Source: Galaxea fascicularis
Taxonomy: Eukaryota > Cnidaria > Anthozoa > Scleractinia > Euphylliidae
Length of the DNA stretch: 64,000 bases
NCBI GenBank assembly: GCA_948470475.1
Contig: OX419345.1
Location: 17,091,933 to 17,155,932 of the forward strand
Direction: 5' to 3'
Each line of letters begins with the position of its first letter. The first letter of the stretch is position 1. Below, one piece after another: positions 12,101-23,660 of this stretch. Under the pieces are notes generated by a model. It was given only the letters and a program-made list of their open reading frames with translations, was not told where the DNA came from and searched no databases. The translations under genes were made by a program, and so were the position numbers.

Positions 12101-15100
12101 CTCTTATTATAACGATAGCAAATCCCAATAAAAGTACAATCTCTGACTTACAACCTCCGCTTAAAAGGAGCTTTGTATTCCTTGAAAATACCCACATAAA
12201 GAGCTCACCCGCTAGTAAAAATTGCCTCAGATTTGTTAAGCTTTGAGCGACATCATGTTGAACAAATCACGATGAGTTCTTGGCTTTCAGTCAATCTCAG
12301 AATACATATTATACGATCAAACTTTGATATCATTTAGGCAAACGCCGTGCCGGTGTGTCACTCGCTAGGGTGGGCAGCCCCTATCGTTTCAGTTAATGTA
12401 TCTAGATCTTATCTTCCTAGATCTTAACTTCCTATCCTGCAAGTTTTCACTCTGGAATGAAGAAAAAAAACTGATTACTTATTTTTCCTAACGGCAAATT
12501 GTCTTTATTGTTTTTGCTTATAAATTTCTTCCAATACAAGTAGGTGAGAATTTGTTTTAAAACATCAAGACATTTTGATCTTCCGTGATAATTCCCTTTT
12601 CTCATGACCTTTGTTTGTGTTTATGGGGTCAATAGTCCATTGCAGTTGTGTTTCCTTTGTTTGTGTTCCATTACAGTTGTGTGTTGAGTGACCTGGCCTG
12701 TGAATGGAAACAAGGCTGGGGGTGAACTTGTTTCGATGCAGACCGCACACGACCTCACTGCTTTTCTCATGAACATCATGTTGTTATACCAACTAGCCTA
12801 CATTTACAAGAGAAAGACAGAGAGGTTTGTGTCAAACTGAACAAGGTCACCTGCAGTCTCGCTTCTATTCAAACGCCACCCAACCGTAAAATGTACTGAC
12901 ACTAGTACTAGATACCAACTAGTTTAACATATTTTAACAATTACCCATATTGTTCTCGGTTCCTGTCGATTCGGCCTCAAGAGGTTTCACCAACCGGATA
13001 TCAGCCGACAAAAAACTTAAACTGTTAAACTCAACTGTTCAGAGCTCGTGCATGAGAGAGTTCTCCTGAGCTCTAAACAGGTCTCGGCAGGCAGTTTTCT
13101 TTTTATAACAGATATTTTCCTTGTATTTTTTACGCCTTGAATAAGCACTTAAAGTAATCAAAAAATTTACCTGTGTCAGCCAGTTCAAATTCACGATCTT
13201 CTTTGGTCCTTTGTTTATTCTCGGTGACTAGTTGATCATAAGGATATTCATTCTGTGGGTATTTGTAAAGGGCCTTCATGTAAGAATGAGTTGGAGTGGA
13301 GTCCAGATAGTAATAACATTCTTTTACATCCTCACCATGATTACCTGTAAAACGAAGACGAGATTCACTATCAAGAAGTGGTCAAGTAGCGAATTCTGTC
13401 TCGTGCGTGGAAACATTATTATAAACAACACAAAAAAGCTGGTCACTATCTGAGTTATTACCTAATGTATTTTTACACAGACAACAGGATACTGCATTAA
13501 AATCTGAAGATGCCATAATAGTAAAACCAAAGTATATTATTTCGTTGGCTACATGGAGTTTTCATTCTTTTTATTAAATAAAGTAAACTAGTGAAATAAA
13601 GCAATCGTTATAGCAATGAAATACCCAAAAATAAAAACGTAGAAAATGAATAAATAAATGAGTAAATGAAGCGTCGTCAGAATTGGTTAAGAATTAATAG
13701 TTCAATTAAGTAGACATAAAACAGAAGAAAAGATTTATATCAAAACCAACAAAGGTAGCCTATGGGTCCCTTACCCTCGTTTCCAGTGAGTCCAAACAGC
13801 CTCTCCTTGAGAATAGGATCTTTCTCATTCCACAAAGCCAACCCAAAACACAGCCGGCACTCCCGGTCTGTAATTCCAAGTAAACCATCCTCTCCCCAGC
13901 GGTAAGCACGCGATCGCGCTTGGTCATGGGGAAAATATTCCCAGCTAAAAAAAAGAAAAACGTGAACCTTTAGAAGTGTTTGTCCGGGGATTTCAAGATA
14001 GTCTTAATTAATAGCTCTTTCGGTCTCAAAAAAGACATTTAAACCATAATTAGTACTTTTCAGACATGTTGTACATTTTCCTTTCAGCTGTCCCGTTCTA
14101 TCAGCGTGCCTCTGAGGTGGAATAAAGGATATTTTCTTCATGCAAAGCGTGAACGCCTTCACTGCGTGGACTTCATTTCCATGTCATACGGTTGGACTTA
14201 AAGTATATATGCACGTGCGGCAATAGGGTGATTTACAGGAACCTTTCAAGGGAATTTCTTTACTTCATAGAAACGTTTACTTGAAAGATTAATGGAAAGG
14301 TTGATTTAGTCGATGTCGTCGGCAAAACTACGTTTTAAAGTTATAATTAGATCAATATATAACAACCACTAGAAAATGAGGGTGAACCGAAAAGTAATCC
14401 ATGCTTGCGTAGTTTTCTTTAAAAACAGTTAACCAGTCAAAGAGGGATTAATCTAGCCCAATCAAAGAGTGGGTAACCTGACCAACCGGGGCCTGAAGTT
14501 CGATTCTAGTTTAGTTACACACCAGTACATAGAGACCTTTCACCTCGGCTTTGACCTAAACGCTTCTTTAATGTTAGAGTTTAAAAATATCTTTAACAAG
14601 CGGGACGGGAACCCTGGCGGTTAATCCTGCGATTCATACGATCGTTTTTATCGGCTTTTGAACAACTGCGTCGCCATGCCTAGGGAGGAAGCGTGGTCGG
14701 GTAGGATCTATAATCCTCACTTAAATATTAGACACGGCTAAGATCTTCGGAAGGCTTAACCCTTAACTTAACTTAACTTAACTGGCCTTCTCATATTTTG
14801 CATACTACTAGTTCGGAGAATTTGTTCAAGCATTAAGACATTTCACCTTTGATGATCATTTCCTTTATTCTCATAACCTGTGTGTGAGCTGAAATGGTAA
14901 CATTGTAAGGAGAAAGTACACTCTGATCACTGTTAGGACTCAAAGGGTTGACAACTCAAGAGTAATCATTTGTGTAGTTGGTCTCAAGAGGTACTAATTC
15001 ATTGTGAAAAGAAGCTCCTGTTACATTTTCCTTCCGTCTTGAAAAATACCGGAATAAATGCCGACAGTGGTCAGCTTAACTTGTTCACAGGATCCTTTGT

Positions 15101-17429
15101 GGGGAAGATTAGATATTTTGTATGAGAACTGGTGAAGACAAACGTAATAAAGGATAGACGCCGTCCTACAATGAGCCCTACTGTAACTACTTGTGTATAA
15201 ATTCTTTGACAACAAAGGTACCGAACTGTAAACCCCCGGCTTTATCTGATACGAGGATCAGTTTCTTTAGTTCGCCATAACCAAGACATGGTATGTTATC
15301 GCGCCCTTAACAAAATAGAACTTAAGACACTTAAATATATATTTCACATTGAAAAATAAAGCTGATAATACCATACAACCGTAAGAATCTACGGCTGTCT
15401 TGTTTGATATCACAAAGATTACCTTTGCAAAACCGAGCCAAGCAACTGCCAAACAGACCGGCTGTGATTGAGGACTTCAAACTGTTGTAGTGCATTTGAA
15501 GCCACTTTTGTTTGTATAGGTCCGAACAAGAAAACAAAGGACTACGGCTCGAAAGAAGAAAAATCGAAGAAGCAATTAGGCGTCATTTTAAATCAAATCT
15601 ACCAAGAAAAACAAGTATTATACTCTTTCTCTGAGAAAAGAAGAATCACAAGAAACCACTGAACGCATGTATCAGAGTATTTTCTGCAACACCGTAGCAC
15701 TAGAAGAACAATACTACGATTTCAACAACCGGAAAACCACAAAAAAAACAAACTAACAAAACGGACATGCTTTGTTAGAAGGAACTCTTTCTCTCTTTTG
15801 CTTGGGAACTAACTCGATATCTGTTTGTACTGAAAGTACCGCGAGAACTCACATAGCATTTGCGTTTAAAAACGCAAAAATTATTGATTCTTAAAAAGGA
15901 ACTTTTCTTAATACAGAAAGGCTTTGAACTAATAGAATTACTTAAGAGGGCTCAAGATGATGATTTACAAGCAGGAAGCAAGACCCACGTCTTAGTAGTC
16001 GTTTTGTTAATTGGCCGGTTAAGTTCGATCTCACGTTCCCTTACAGTCAAACAGTGCGTGTCTCGTGAAGCATAATTTACGTCATCTACATTTCCGGAAA
16101 TCAGAGAACTAAGAGAACATCTAAAAACAGAGTGCTCGGAAACGTGACAAGAGTTTAGAGTCAAGAGTCAAACATTTGTACCGAAGGTTACGTAGCACGT
16201 GCCGTCTGAGGTTGCAGGCTAAAATAACTGAAGTAGCCGTCGGAATACCCTTTAAACGACTTCTTATGTGATTAGAACTAAGGAGAGGGAAAGGTGTCTA
16301 AAATGAACTCGAAATGAACACAGAAGAATCCTCTGATCCGGGCAGGGGGGGGGGGGGTTGAGGGTACTTCCCTATGTAAGCTATATAGGTATGTACCGCC
16401 CCAAAGGATAAGGGTTTTAGCGATTTTGGTTTGAAAACGGGTATAGATTTTGACTATTATAGTCTTAAATCGGGTACGGTTTTCAAGGGAACTACGAAAT
16501 CGCCGGTATAAACGCATTGTCTCAACTACAAATGAATAAGAGAGAAAGAGATTTAACAAAAATATATCTTTGGAGCTGAATTTTACCAATTCTTGACTTC
16601 GGCACTTGCTGAGATGCGAAGCTTATTTACGCTACAACAAAGCTAGAGGGAAAATTTTGTAACCGCAATGCGAGGTCTGAAAATGGATATGGATGTAATA
16701 GGCTATGTCTGAAAACGGGTGTGGAAATGGCATGTTTTGGTCTGAAATAGGGTCAGGAATTAGAGAACAGGGCAGCATACCCCTACCAAGAATTCTGAGG
16801 AGTACCCTCCATTTGAACACTTAATAAAGAATGGTCTGCACAAGGACATATCTCAGTTCAATAGTCCGAATGGTGGGTGGCTTAGGCAAACAGAAATTGA
16901 ACGCAATAAAGTTGAAAAATGAAATAATGATAAACTGAGTTAAGAAAGTTAATAATTTTTACCTGGTTCCATCATGGGAATAATCCTCACGGACGGTGCC
17001 CCATTGTCTCTCGGACAAATAAGGTCCCCACTCTCTCCATCTGTTGTCTGGGTCATTTTTATCTTCATCAAGCCGTCTGCACTCCTCCGGTTGCTTTTTC
17101 CACTCCGTGTGGCTTTTCTTCCTGGGCCATATCTTGGGATAATTTCCTTCAGTGTATGAAGAATTAATCTTCAAGAGTTGGGCATTGAAGTAATTTCGGA
17201 CAGACCAGAAGGAAGGAGAGCCCTTTTTGAGCTGGTCTCTTAAGTTGAGTGGATCAGGCTTTTTCGTTTCTTGATGACTTCTTTTCTCCTCTTCTTGACA
17301 CCCCCATATCTCTGACTCAGAGGCCGAGCGACGACGCTTTGAGGACGGTTTGGCCTTTTTTCTTGGGATTTCTGTGTTAACGCCCTTCATGGACATTCTA
17401 CGAGAGAAGAGTTGGTTAATGGAGTTCAT
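4225..17429 (-). CDS. GH63/MGH1-like glycoside hydrolase, YMR196W-type, 13 exons, 1022 aa
   Basis: Exons in transcript order: 17429-16963, 13944-13775, 13344-13171, 11860-11502, 10828-10549, 10366-10149, 9703-9435, 8576-8506, 8421-8372, 7986-7624, 6468-6204, 5337-5061, 4330-4225. All introns are GT-AG, phases match, and the CDS is 3069 nt. The protein has a long charged N-terminus with a basic [11 protein letters not shown] stretch (residues about 24-34) and no signal peptide, so a cytosolic or nuclear place is likely. From residue about 130 come family signatures: [121 protein letters not shown] and [10 protein letters not shown]. These match the family of yeast YMR196W (1088 aa) and bacterial relatives with an (alpha/alpha)6-barrel. 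The substrate is unknown; bacterial members act on glucosylglycerate-type glucosides. Start chosen at the first ATG of exon 1; Met12 and Met14 are alternatives. Confidence 0.9.
5400..5466. repeat. (ATTC)n microsatellite in the last-but-one intron of the GH63-like gene
   Basis: Imperfect run of a four-base CATT/ATTC unit with a few substitutions (one TTTA, two AGTC units). Confidence 0.85.
5745..5895. repeat. Interspersed repeat, copy A (related to 14785-14950)
   Basis: Shares with 14785-14950, in the same orientation, an ordered set of blocks: ACTACTAGTTC-GAGA, then GATCATTTCCTTTATTC, then a CATAAC-TGTGTGT block and a GGAGAAAG block. Both copies sit in introns of the GH63-like gene. I recall similar sequence as a frequent coral repeat, but its class is unknown. 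Confidence 0.6.
5934..6138. mobile_element. Possible MITE with GTGTTCACAC ends
   Basis: GTGTTCACAC near 5934 is matched by an inverted GTGTGAAC at 6130. Interior arms carry inverted tracts of CATAAC/GTTATG. The ends are short, so this is tentative. Confidence 0.3.
6520..6770 (-). repeat. Penelope-associated noncoding repeat
   Basis: The block from 6634 to about 6740 (start TGATTGGTCAACGAAGTCGT) recurs nearly unchanged at 29090-29200, there on the 3' side of a minus-strand Penelope fragment. The preceding GACGTTTCGACAAC motif resembles the tails of such elements. It is intronic to the GH63-like gene. Confidence 0.55.
8234..8319 (-). tRNA. tRNA-Phe(GAA)-like element with enlarged T loop, copy 1
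   Basis: On the minus strand the 7-bp acceptor stem GCCGAGA/TCTCGGC is perfect. The anticodon arm TCAGA-CTGAAGA-TCTGA presents GAA, as in tRNA-Phe. The D arm is weakened (GTTT for GCTC). The T arm is abnormal: about 20 bases separate its two strands instead of 7. It lies in the intron between the 50-nt and 363-nt exons of the GH63-like gene. It is probably a pseudogene or a tRNA-derived element rather than a working tRNA. Confidence 0.5.
8625..8790. repeat. Interspersed retroelement-tail repeat (related to 23535-23660)
   Basis: The order CACCGAAAAACATCTTGCTAA, a TATAAGCAAGAAAT block, a run ending in ATTTCG, then TTATTACAAGACCATCATCA is repeated at 23535-23660. Here a partial inverted copy follows (TGTTTGTTGCTTATTTCTGG). 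The layout resembles 3' tails of Penelope-like elements. Confidence 0.5.
9074..9176 (-). tRNA. tRNA-Phe(GAA)-like element with about 30-base T-loop insertion, copy 2
   Basis: Minus-strand GCCGAGATAGCTCAGTTGGG, a GAA anticodon in a perfect TCAGA/TCTGA stem, then AGGTC and a T-stem strand CCTGG with TTCAAAT. The partner strand CCGGG comes about 37 bases later, then TCTCAGC (one acceptor mismatch). Apart from the insertion this is a good tRNA-Phe with intact A and B box sequences. It sits in the intron upstream of the 71-nt exon of the GH63-like gene, 840 bp from copy 1, on the same strand. Confidence 0.5.
14765..14783. repeat. (TTAAC)n short tandem repeat
   Basis: Four tandem copies of TTAAC at the front edge of the interspersed repeat that follows. 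Confidence 0.7.
14785..14950. repeat. Interspersed repeat, copy B (related to 5745-5895)
   Basis: See copy A for the shared blocks. This copy ends with GGACTCAAAGGGTTGA and lies in the first intron of the GH63-like gene (16962-13945). Confidence 0.6.
16325..16820. repeat. Low-complexity interspersed repeat with a G14 run
   Basis: A homopolymer of about 14 G at 16345-16358 is followed by GGGTACTTCCCTATGTAAGC and degenerate repeats of a GGTxTGAAAxxGGG unit (near 16430, 16465, 16675, 16710 and 16740). It ends with a matching inverted GGGTA/TACCC signal around 16780-16806. It fills much of the first intron of the GH63-like gene. I recall it as a common coral repeat; its mechanism is unknown. Confidence 0.45.
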
Positions 17430-20400
17430 TTTGCACTCGGCACTTTCTTTCTCTGTATGTGCTCAGCAACCCCAACTTGATCCAAAACTCACACCGCCAC
17501 AGCCCTTTTCAGCGGAGCTGTCAGTCTTGTTTCATGCTTATATAACAGCTAGGATGTCGCGTATATCACGCTATTTTTTATTTCACCTACTCCGATTCGG
17601 ACCTAGTTGTATGAAGTCCCGTCACTAAATTATCCGGAAAGCACCACTAATATTTCAGGATTAGTTTGTGTTTGGTGTGCATCACACGTGCTTGAGGCGG
17701 TGGAAGCGTTTTGTTTGGTGAGTCTGTGACGATTTGCCACGTGGATCGCGTATGTTTGTCGAGTGCACCGGGTGAATGAATAAGCAACCCGATTTCGCTC
17801 CGGACACGATAACTTGTTTTTGAACAAAACAAACTATCGGACGAACTCCCTATAAAAGCTTTACACTAGAAATGTGGAGTACCAAAAGTTTGATTTCAAA
17901 ACAAGCAATACTTGGTTTGCATTCAGACTGAAACTCTGTGTGCAGACCCAACCCGGCTTGAGTGACACGACCTTAGCTATATGGCCAGATTCGTGTTTAT
18001 AGCCTTTCAGTGGTTGTGCTTTCATACTCGTTTACTTGATGACCACTTATAAGCTATCATGGATCACCAAAACATTTGCTCATGTTGTTATCTTCAAGAA
18101 TTCCACCGATCAAACACTGCAACCTCTAACGGGCCCGTGTGCTTGTACCTGATTAACTAGTGGCCGTGCAGAAGTCGGCTTTTCGAAAGAGGTGATAGTG
18201 CTTGAAAAGCATGTTACTACCCTCTAATTAGTAGCACTATAAATAACACCAATTTCCGACTGGCTTTAGTCATGAAACTGAAATTAATCATTTCAGCAAA
18301 CAGTAGCATTTGGTGGCATAAATGAAGAAGCCATTTAACTATCTTGAAAGTATGTCACAGAAATACTGGTATGTACACATAAAGAAACACTGCTTCACTA
18401 CAAGCCAAATGTACGAATTCAGTAACATACTATCTTCGCAGTGACCCAGTGAATCTTACCTTAAATAATCAGGTGACCCGTATTGCTACGTCGCCCGCGG
18501 GAAAAGGCAGAAAATATACTCTGGAGATTTTACACATTTCGATCTAACCTTTCACAACATTTTTTCACAAATAATCTCGTGTTTCACAGCTTTCCATAGA
18601 CTCACAACTTGATTTATTTTGTCAAAAGTTTATTTTCTTCAAGCACTGTCATCTCTTCCAAAACCACAATTCATATGTCTTACAGATCATTTTTCTCTGG
18701 AATAACGTAATTAGCCCGCAGGAACCCCACACGATACCAGACATGCAACCCGTGGAAGTCTTGTGACCGAAATTTGAAGCGCTAAATTTCCCCTGGATTC
18801 TGCACTGCAAAGGACCTAGGCGGGATTGACATTTTAAAGACACGATTCTCTGCTTTGACTTTGCGTGAGATGTGCTTATTTGTATCCAATGTTTATCAGG
18901 TTTATCAGTCAGGTTTATCTGCCGCAAAACATGTGAGAATCCTGTCATCTCTCACAAACGCGTTTTGCGTTGTATTTTGGTGACTGGAATGAAAGGCTTT
19001 CCTCAAGAGGAACGAAAAGAAGCGAAATATTTTGGATAAAATTTGAATTCATAAAATGCAGATTTCTGGAGTGGATGATCAGGACACCCAAAGAAAGCTT
19101 ATGGTCGAATATCTATCAGCCCAGGAGGAGGCGGGGGACGGCTACCCCTGCGGGACTACAACGAATCTTCAGATTGTTTTGAATGCCCAAAAAATCCCCA
19201 CGAAAATTTCAAACCCCAAAATTCCATTGATCATCCCCGTCTCTTAAAATCCGGAATATCCCCCTGGGTCTACAGGAGAAGCACATGTACAGGCTGTCTA
19301 GACTGTACTGACGGCTAAGAACTTGCATAACGCTCTACAGTTCACATCAGATTTTGAGGTTTTCATCATGATCACTTCTATGATTCTTAACAAACTTTTA
19401 TCGCCCTTCATCGGACGAATCATCTGTTGAATTTTACAGAGAGCACGTAAGCATGGCTCTCGAAATCAGCGGTGTAAATTTACAAGACACGTATAGCTAG
19501 CCACTGTCTTTGCTCGATAGCCAGCTAATTTGACATTCCGTACAAAGTCCAGTTATTTCCGTATGATTTCAAAGATTGGCGTCTGAAGTAAGGAGTGAGC
19601 TAACCAAGATATATCAACACTGTATCAATAAACAATAAAACAAGCTTAGAGTCATGTAAAATAGTCAGTAACCACTTGAGACTCCGTAATGACCGCAGCA
19701 TGATCACGATAATATAGAGTTTTTCCAAAACTTCTTCCTGCTTGTATCGTACAAAAGCACGAGGGAGAATATGGGTGTTAAAGGGAGCAATTTCAGGCGA
19801 ACGTTTAACTAACTTAACTAGCCACAACAGGTGATGAGAATGAGAGTAAACTGAATGCATGATCAACAAAGAAAAAATGTAAAGATGTCGAAGGACCTTC
19901 TTCACTTGCTGGTTCTGATGCAGTGAAACTATAAATATATACCATCAAGTGACCAGGGATGATCAGGATGATCAGGTGTTTCCGCTGCCCTCAAGTCCGT
20001 GGTAAAAACCATTATAAGCCGATTCATGATGCTTTGCTTTCCATTCCTTTCAAGAACTGAATTAACCAAACGACTTTCTGTTGGAGGTCTAATACCAATT
20101 GCTTACAAAAATAATCTCAGCCTTGATTCCGGCCGGAATGGAGGGTTAAATACCCATGACATTGGACTTAAATGTTCAACGAATATGGCTTATAATAACC
20201 GTCTGTGATGAACCAATACTGCAAATACCGTCACCGCTTTTGTCTCATAAGAAGTCAAGAACCTTTTGACTGATTAAATCCTGCAATTTCAAGGTCAGTT
20301 GAGCTTATTAACACTGGCCTACTGCTCGCACAGCTTTCTTTCCAAGCGCGAGAAACGAAGTACACGAAAGCTATTAGCCGGAGAAGGCCTAAAACATGAA

Positions 20401-21523
20401 GCTCATTATTTCACCGCGCTCGGCTCGGAAATCAGTTTTAAAAGGAAACGACCTGGCGCTACGTACGCTAGCTAATCCACCGGATTAAAGGTTTAACTAT
20501 GATTAAGTTCCGCTTGTTGAATATTTTATACATGTAATGCTAAGGTCAAAGGAAAGGAAAGTCAAAGTCAAACTGTAAGGCAAATCACTGAAACATTTCC
20601 AACTTTTACTCCCAAAAATGATTAGCATGTAACTTCTCCATATAATATCAATGCATTTTCCAGCAGACAGGTGATAAGAATAGAAAAACTCATAAAGCCA
20701 GAGGGTGTAATGTTAAAAGAGAATTAATAATCAGATCTTAATTGGATTAAGGATTGAGAGAAATTTTGTTGTACGTGAGGTTCATCCGTCAGTAAAACAT
20801 GTTGTTCGAAGTCTGCGATTTCTTCAGTTAGTTCCTTTCAGTCTATTTTAAAACTTCCTAATTTAATAGTCTATCCCTTGATCTCTTTGATATATGTAAT
20901 CGCTAGAACATTTTCGACGGTAAATACCAGCTAACATTTCATCAGGTTTTAATTCTGATACACTGAAATAATTTCCGACATTTAGGCTCGCGTTCCTGGG
21001 CAGCTAGCCAGAACAGACTGGAGAATAGAAGAACGAGAAAGAATATCAGACCACGACACAAATTCCTGTTACATGTCAATCCGATTTATTTTTTTCAGTT
21101 TCATTCCTCTCGTCTTGCGGTTTGTTTCCTTTCCGAAAAGTGCTATGTAAATCGAATCGAATTACGTTCACACACACCACATGAATTTCCGAGATTCTAA
21201 ATGCTATTATGGCGATACCTGCCATGCAAGCGAACGACATGTAGAAGACACTGAAACCAGCTTTACGTGAGGAACTAGTCCCAACAGATGCTCAACTTGA
21301 TTTGGTAGAAGAAAACGGACACTAGTCGTACCTTGGCTGGGGTGAATAACTGGCAGAACTACTCCTAAGGGTCAAAGGCAGTTTGGCTATGCCTCATTTA
21401 AATTAATCCCAAGAATTTTTGGGTGAAGTTTTATTTTGCAGCGATGAAATGGACCCAAATGTGCATGAAAAATCTGAGTGAAATCCAAGCACCATAAAAA
21501 ACCCTGTAATGTTTGTATTCTCT

Positions 21524-21609
21524 ATGAAGGAAGTACCCTGCGAGCAAAGTCTCCTTCGGACTGATCTAGGAAGATCGAAGGAGACTCTGCTCGCAGGGTA
21601 TGAAGGAAG
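21524..21609. mobile_element. Hairpin MITE with 10-bp target-site duplication
   Basis: The arm at 21534-21558 (TACCCTGCGAGCAAAGTCTC...) and the arm at 21576-21600 (...GAGACTCTGCTCGCAGGGTA) are complementary at 24 of 25 positions around a 17-base centre. The direct repeat ATGAAGGAAG flanks both sides (21524-21533 and 21600-21609). The length suits hAT or Mutator-type integration. Confidence 0.8.
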
Positions 21610-22330
21610 CTGACTCTTAGACCAAATTTACGTCAAAATTTGTAATGTATCACGAATCGTTACCAGCCCCAATTGTTTTATTATAAAGTACTCAAAATTC
21701 TGCCAATATCAACCTTGAAACCATTTTCAGTCGGCCTGAAAACCGGGGAAAGCACTTTTCTAACACACTAATCTTGAAAGAGTCAACAGCACCAAGCGGG
21801 CATAAAAGCAGAGGAATCCTTTTCTTTTTTTTTTTTGTAACAAAAACCCCTCTGCTATTTGGCATAAACCCACTGAGGTACAGCTAAAGGCGTTTCAATT
21901 CCAAAAAGAGACCTTAAAAAGGACAAGACATTTTAGTTGTGAATAGTGATTTTTCAGGCAGCAAATAGCCGATATGATCAGTCCGGCACCTGACTGCGCC
22001 TTCGTGCACGTGCAGGGGTCAATCAAACACGTGTACGAACGTGCAGAAAGTCCTCGTGAATTTGCAGATCACTTGCGCTCGACTGTCACGGTGGATGGAA
22101 TTTTGTACTTTAAATTGAAAACAAAGCAAAAACTGGAACTTAATCCACTATCAAACGAAGTAAAGAGATCGAAATTTTCTCTAAACCAAAAAGTACTAGA
22201 GTGATAAAAAGGAGCCGAATGATCCGGAAGAGGACATTCATGAGTGAACGAGAAAAAGAGCGGACAAGAAAACGAACTTCCAGTTATATTTTCCCTCTCT
22301 GCAAGTAAACTATACTCAAGTACTAGTTAA

Positions 22331-22454
22331 CAATAATTTGGTATTATCAACAGAGTTGATAAATGTAAATTGACCACCGTACAGGGATTCTTTAAAATCC
22401 CTGTACGGTGGTCAATTTACATTTATCAACTCTGTTGATAATACCAAATTATTG
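22331..22454. mobile_element. Perfect 59-bp palindromic MITE
   Basis: Arms 22331-22389 and 22396-22454 are perfectly complementary over 59 bases with a 6-base spacer. The outer end reads CAATAATTTGGTATTATCAA. A diverged relative of the TTTGGT-TTATCA-CAACAGAG end appears near 62060. The perfect arms suggest recent spread or gene conversion. Confidence 0.85.
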
Positions 22455-22465
22455 TGTACTACTTC

Positions 22466-22498
<33 letters not shown>

Positions 22499-23534
22499 TT
22501 ACTCCCTTTATACTGGTTAACAAACCTGCTTTCTCTTACCATTCAGTTGTACACTGTATTTGTGGTAATGCTGTGTTCTTTCAGGGAGGCTGTATTTATG
22601 TATTGCGTCAGAAGAAACCTTTCTCAGGTTCGACTCAAGTATTTCATCTCCTTATCAAGTTATTATCCATGCAACCACTTTACCCTCGTCTGTAGGCAGA
22701 TCCAACTGAGTTAGAAAAATATCTTGTTTTCATTTTATGGGAGCTTACAGGGGCGGTTCAGGAACAAAACACAAAGGTTAATGTTGTTATTAATTTGTTT
22801 GCGTGTTGTAATGTTATAGGACCATGTCTGTGTGAAGGAAGTCGTGACTGAATCGAATGAGGAAGTATGGCTGGTATGGTGGCAGTGCCAAGAGTCCATA
22901 GTGTAGGACTTGACCCCAATGTAACTTCAAAATGTTTTTTTTTTAACAAAAAAGAGAGTAAAATAAATTACAGGTAAATGGTAGCTAAATACAACATGTC
23001 TGAAAAGTGCATTGATGAAAAAAATATCTTAGATTATGCGGATAAGGTGGAACTGTTACAAGCATATTTTTGTGTACATCAGTATATCTATTTGTTTGGT
23101 TGTCGCTCAATGTGAAGGATAAAAGGGAGACTGTGACTAACTTTTCTCTATTGCTTTAGTTTAGAAGTTCAGTTAAAAATTAAAGGATCCCATTTCTTAT
23201 TCTCCTTGTTGTATAAGTGGACCGATTCGATGTTATATTGAGAAGACAGTAGGGGAGAAAACCTTTAATGTTTGGAGGGGTTTCCCTAATTTTACAGCGC
23301 CAAAAACTTCAAAATGTTGGTAATAGGCTGACCCCTGTGTGTAGGAGCTGCGTAACAACATCGAATGGACTTCATGGCGTGTGCGTGAATTGTTTGACAA
23401 CCTCGGACTACCCGTAATCACGTGCCACGTGCTTTCAAACTCGATAACCTACTGCTGCTCATAAGCCCCGGCTAAACCTTAAAACTTTCAGGATTTAACT
23501 CGTCTAACACGTGTTATATAATATAGCACAATAA

Positions 23535-23660
23535 CATCTCCGAAAAACACCTTGCTAAACTCATAATATAAGCATAAGCAAGAAATGAACAAGAGACAGA
23601 GAATTAGTAAACGTAACATTTCGGTTCTTATTACAAGACTATCATCAAACCTTAACAAAG
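23535..23660. repeat. Interspersed retroelement-tail repeat, second copy
   Basis: Same block order and orientation as 8625-8740, with the better preserved AACATTTCGGTTCTTATTAC signature. Confidence 0.5.

Noticed and set aside
16278..16589. 103-codon minus-strand open frame
   Set aside because: Lies across the poly-G run and an interspersed repeat; low-complexity artefact.
4225..17429. Bacterial contamination as the source of the GH63-like sequence
   Set aside because: Thirteen exons with consistent phases and standard splice sites show a genuine eukaryotic gene.
21974..22204. 76-codon plus-strand frame starting MISPAPDC
   Set aside because: Looks protein-like but no family was recognised and no splice partner was found; too weak to call.
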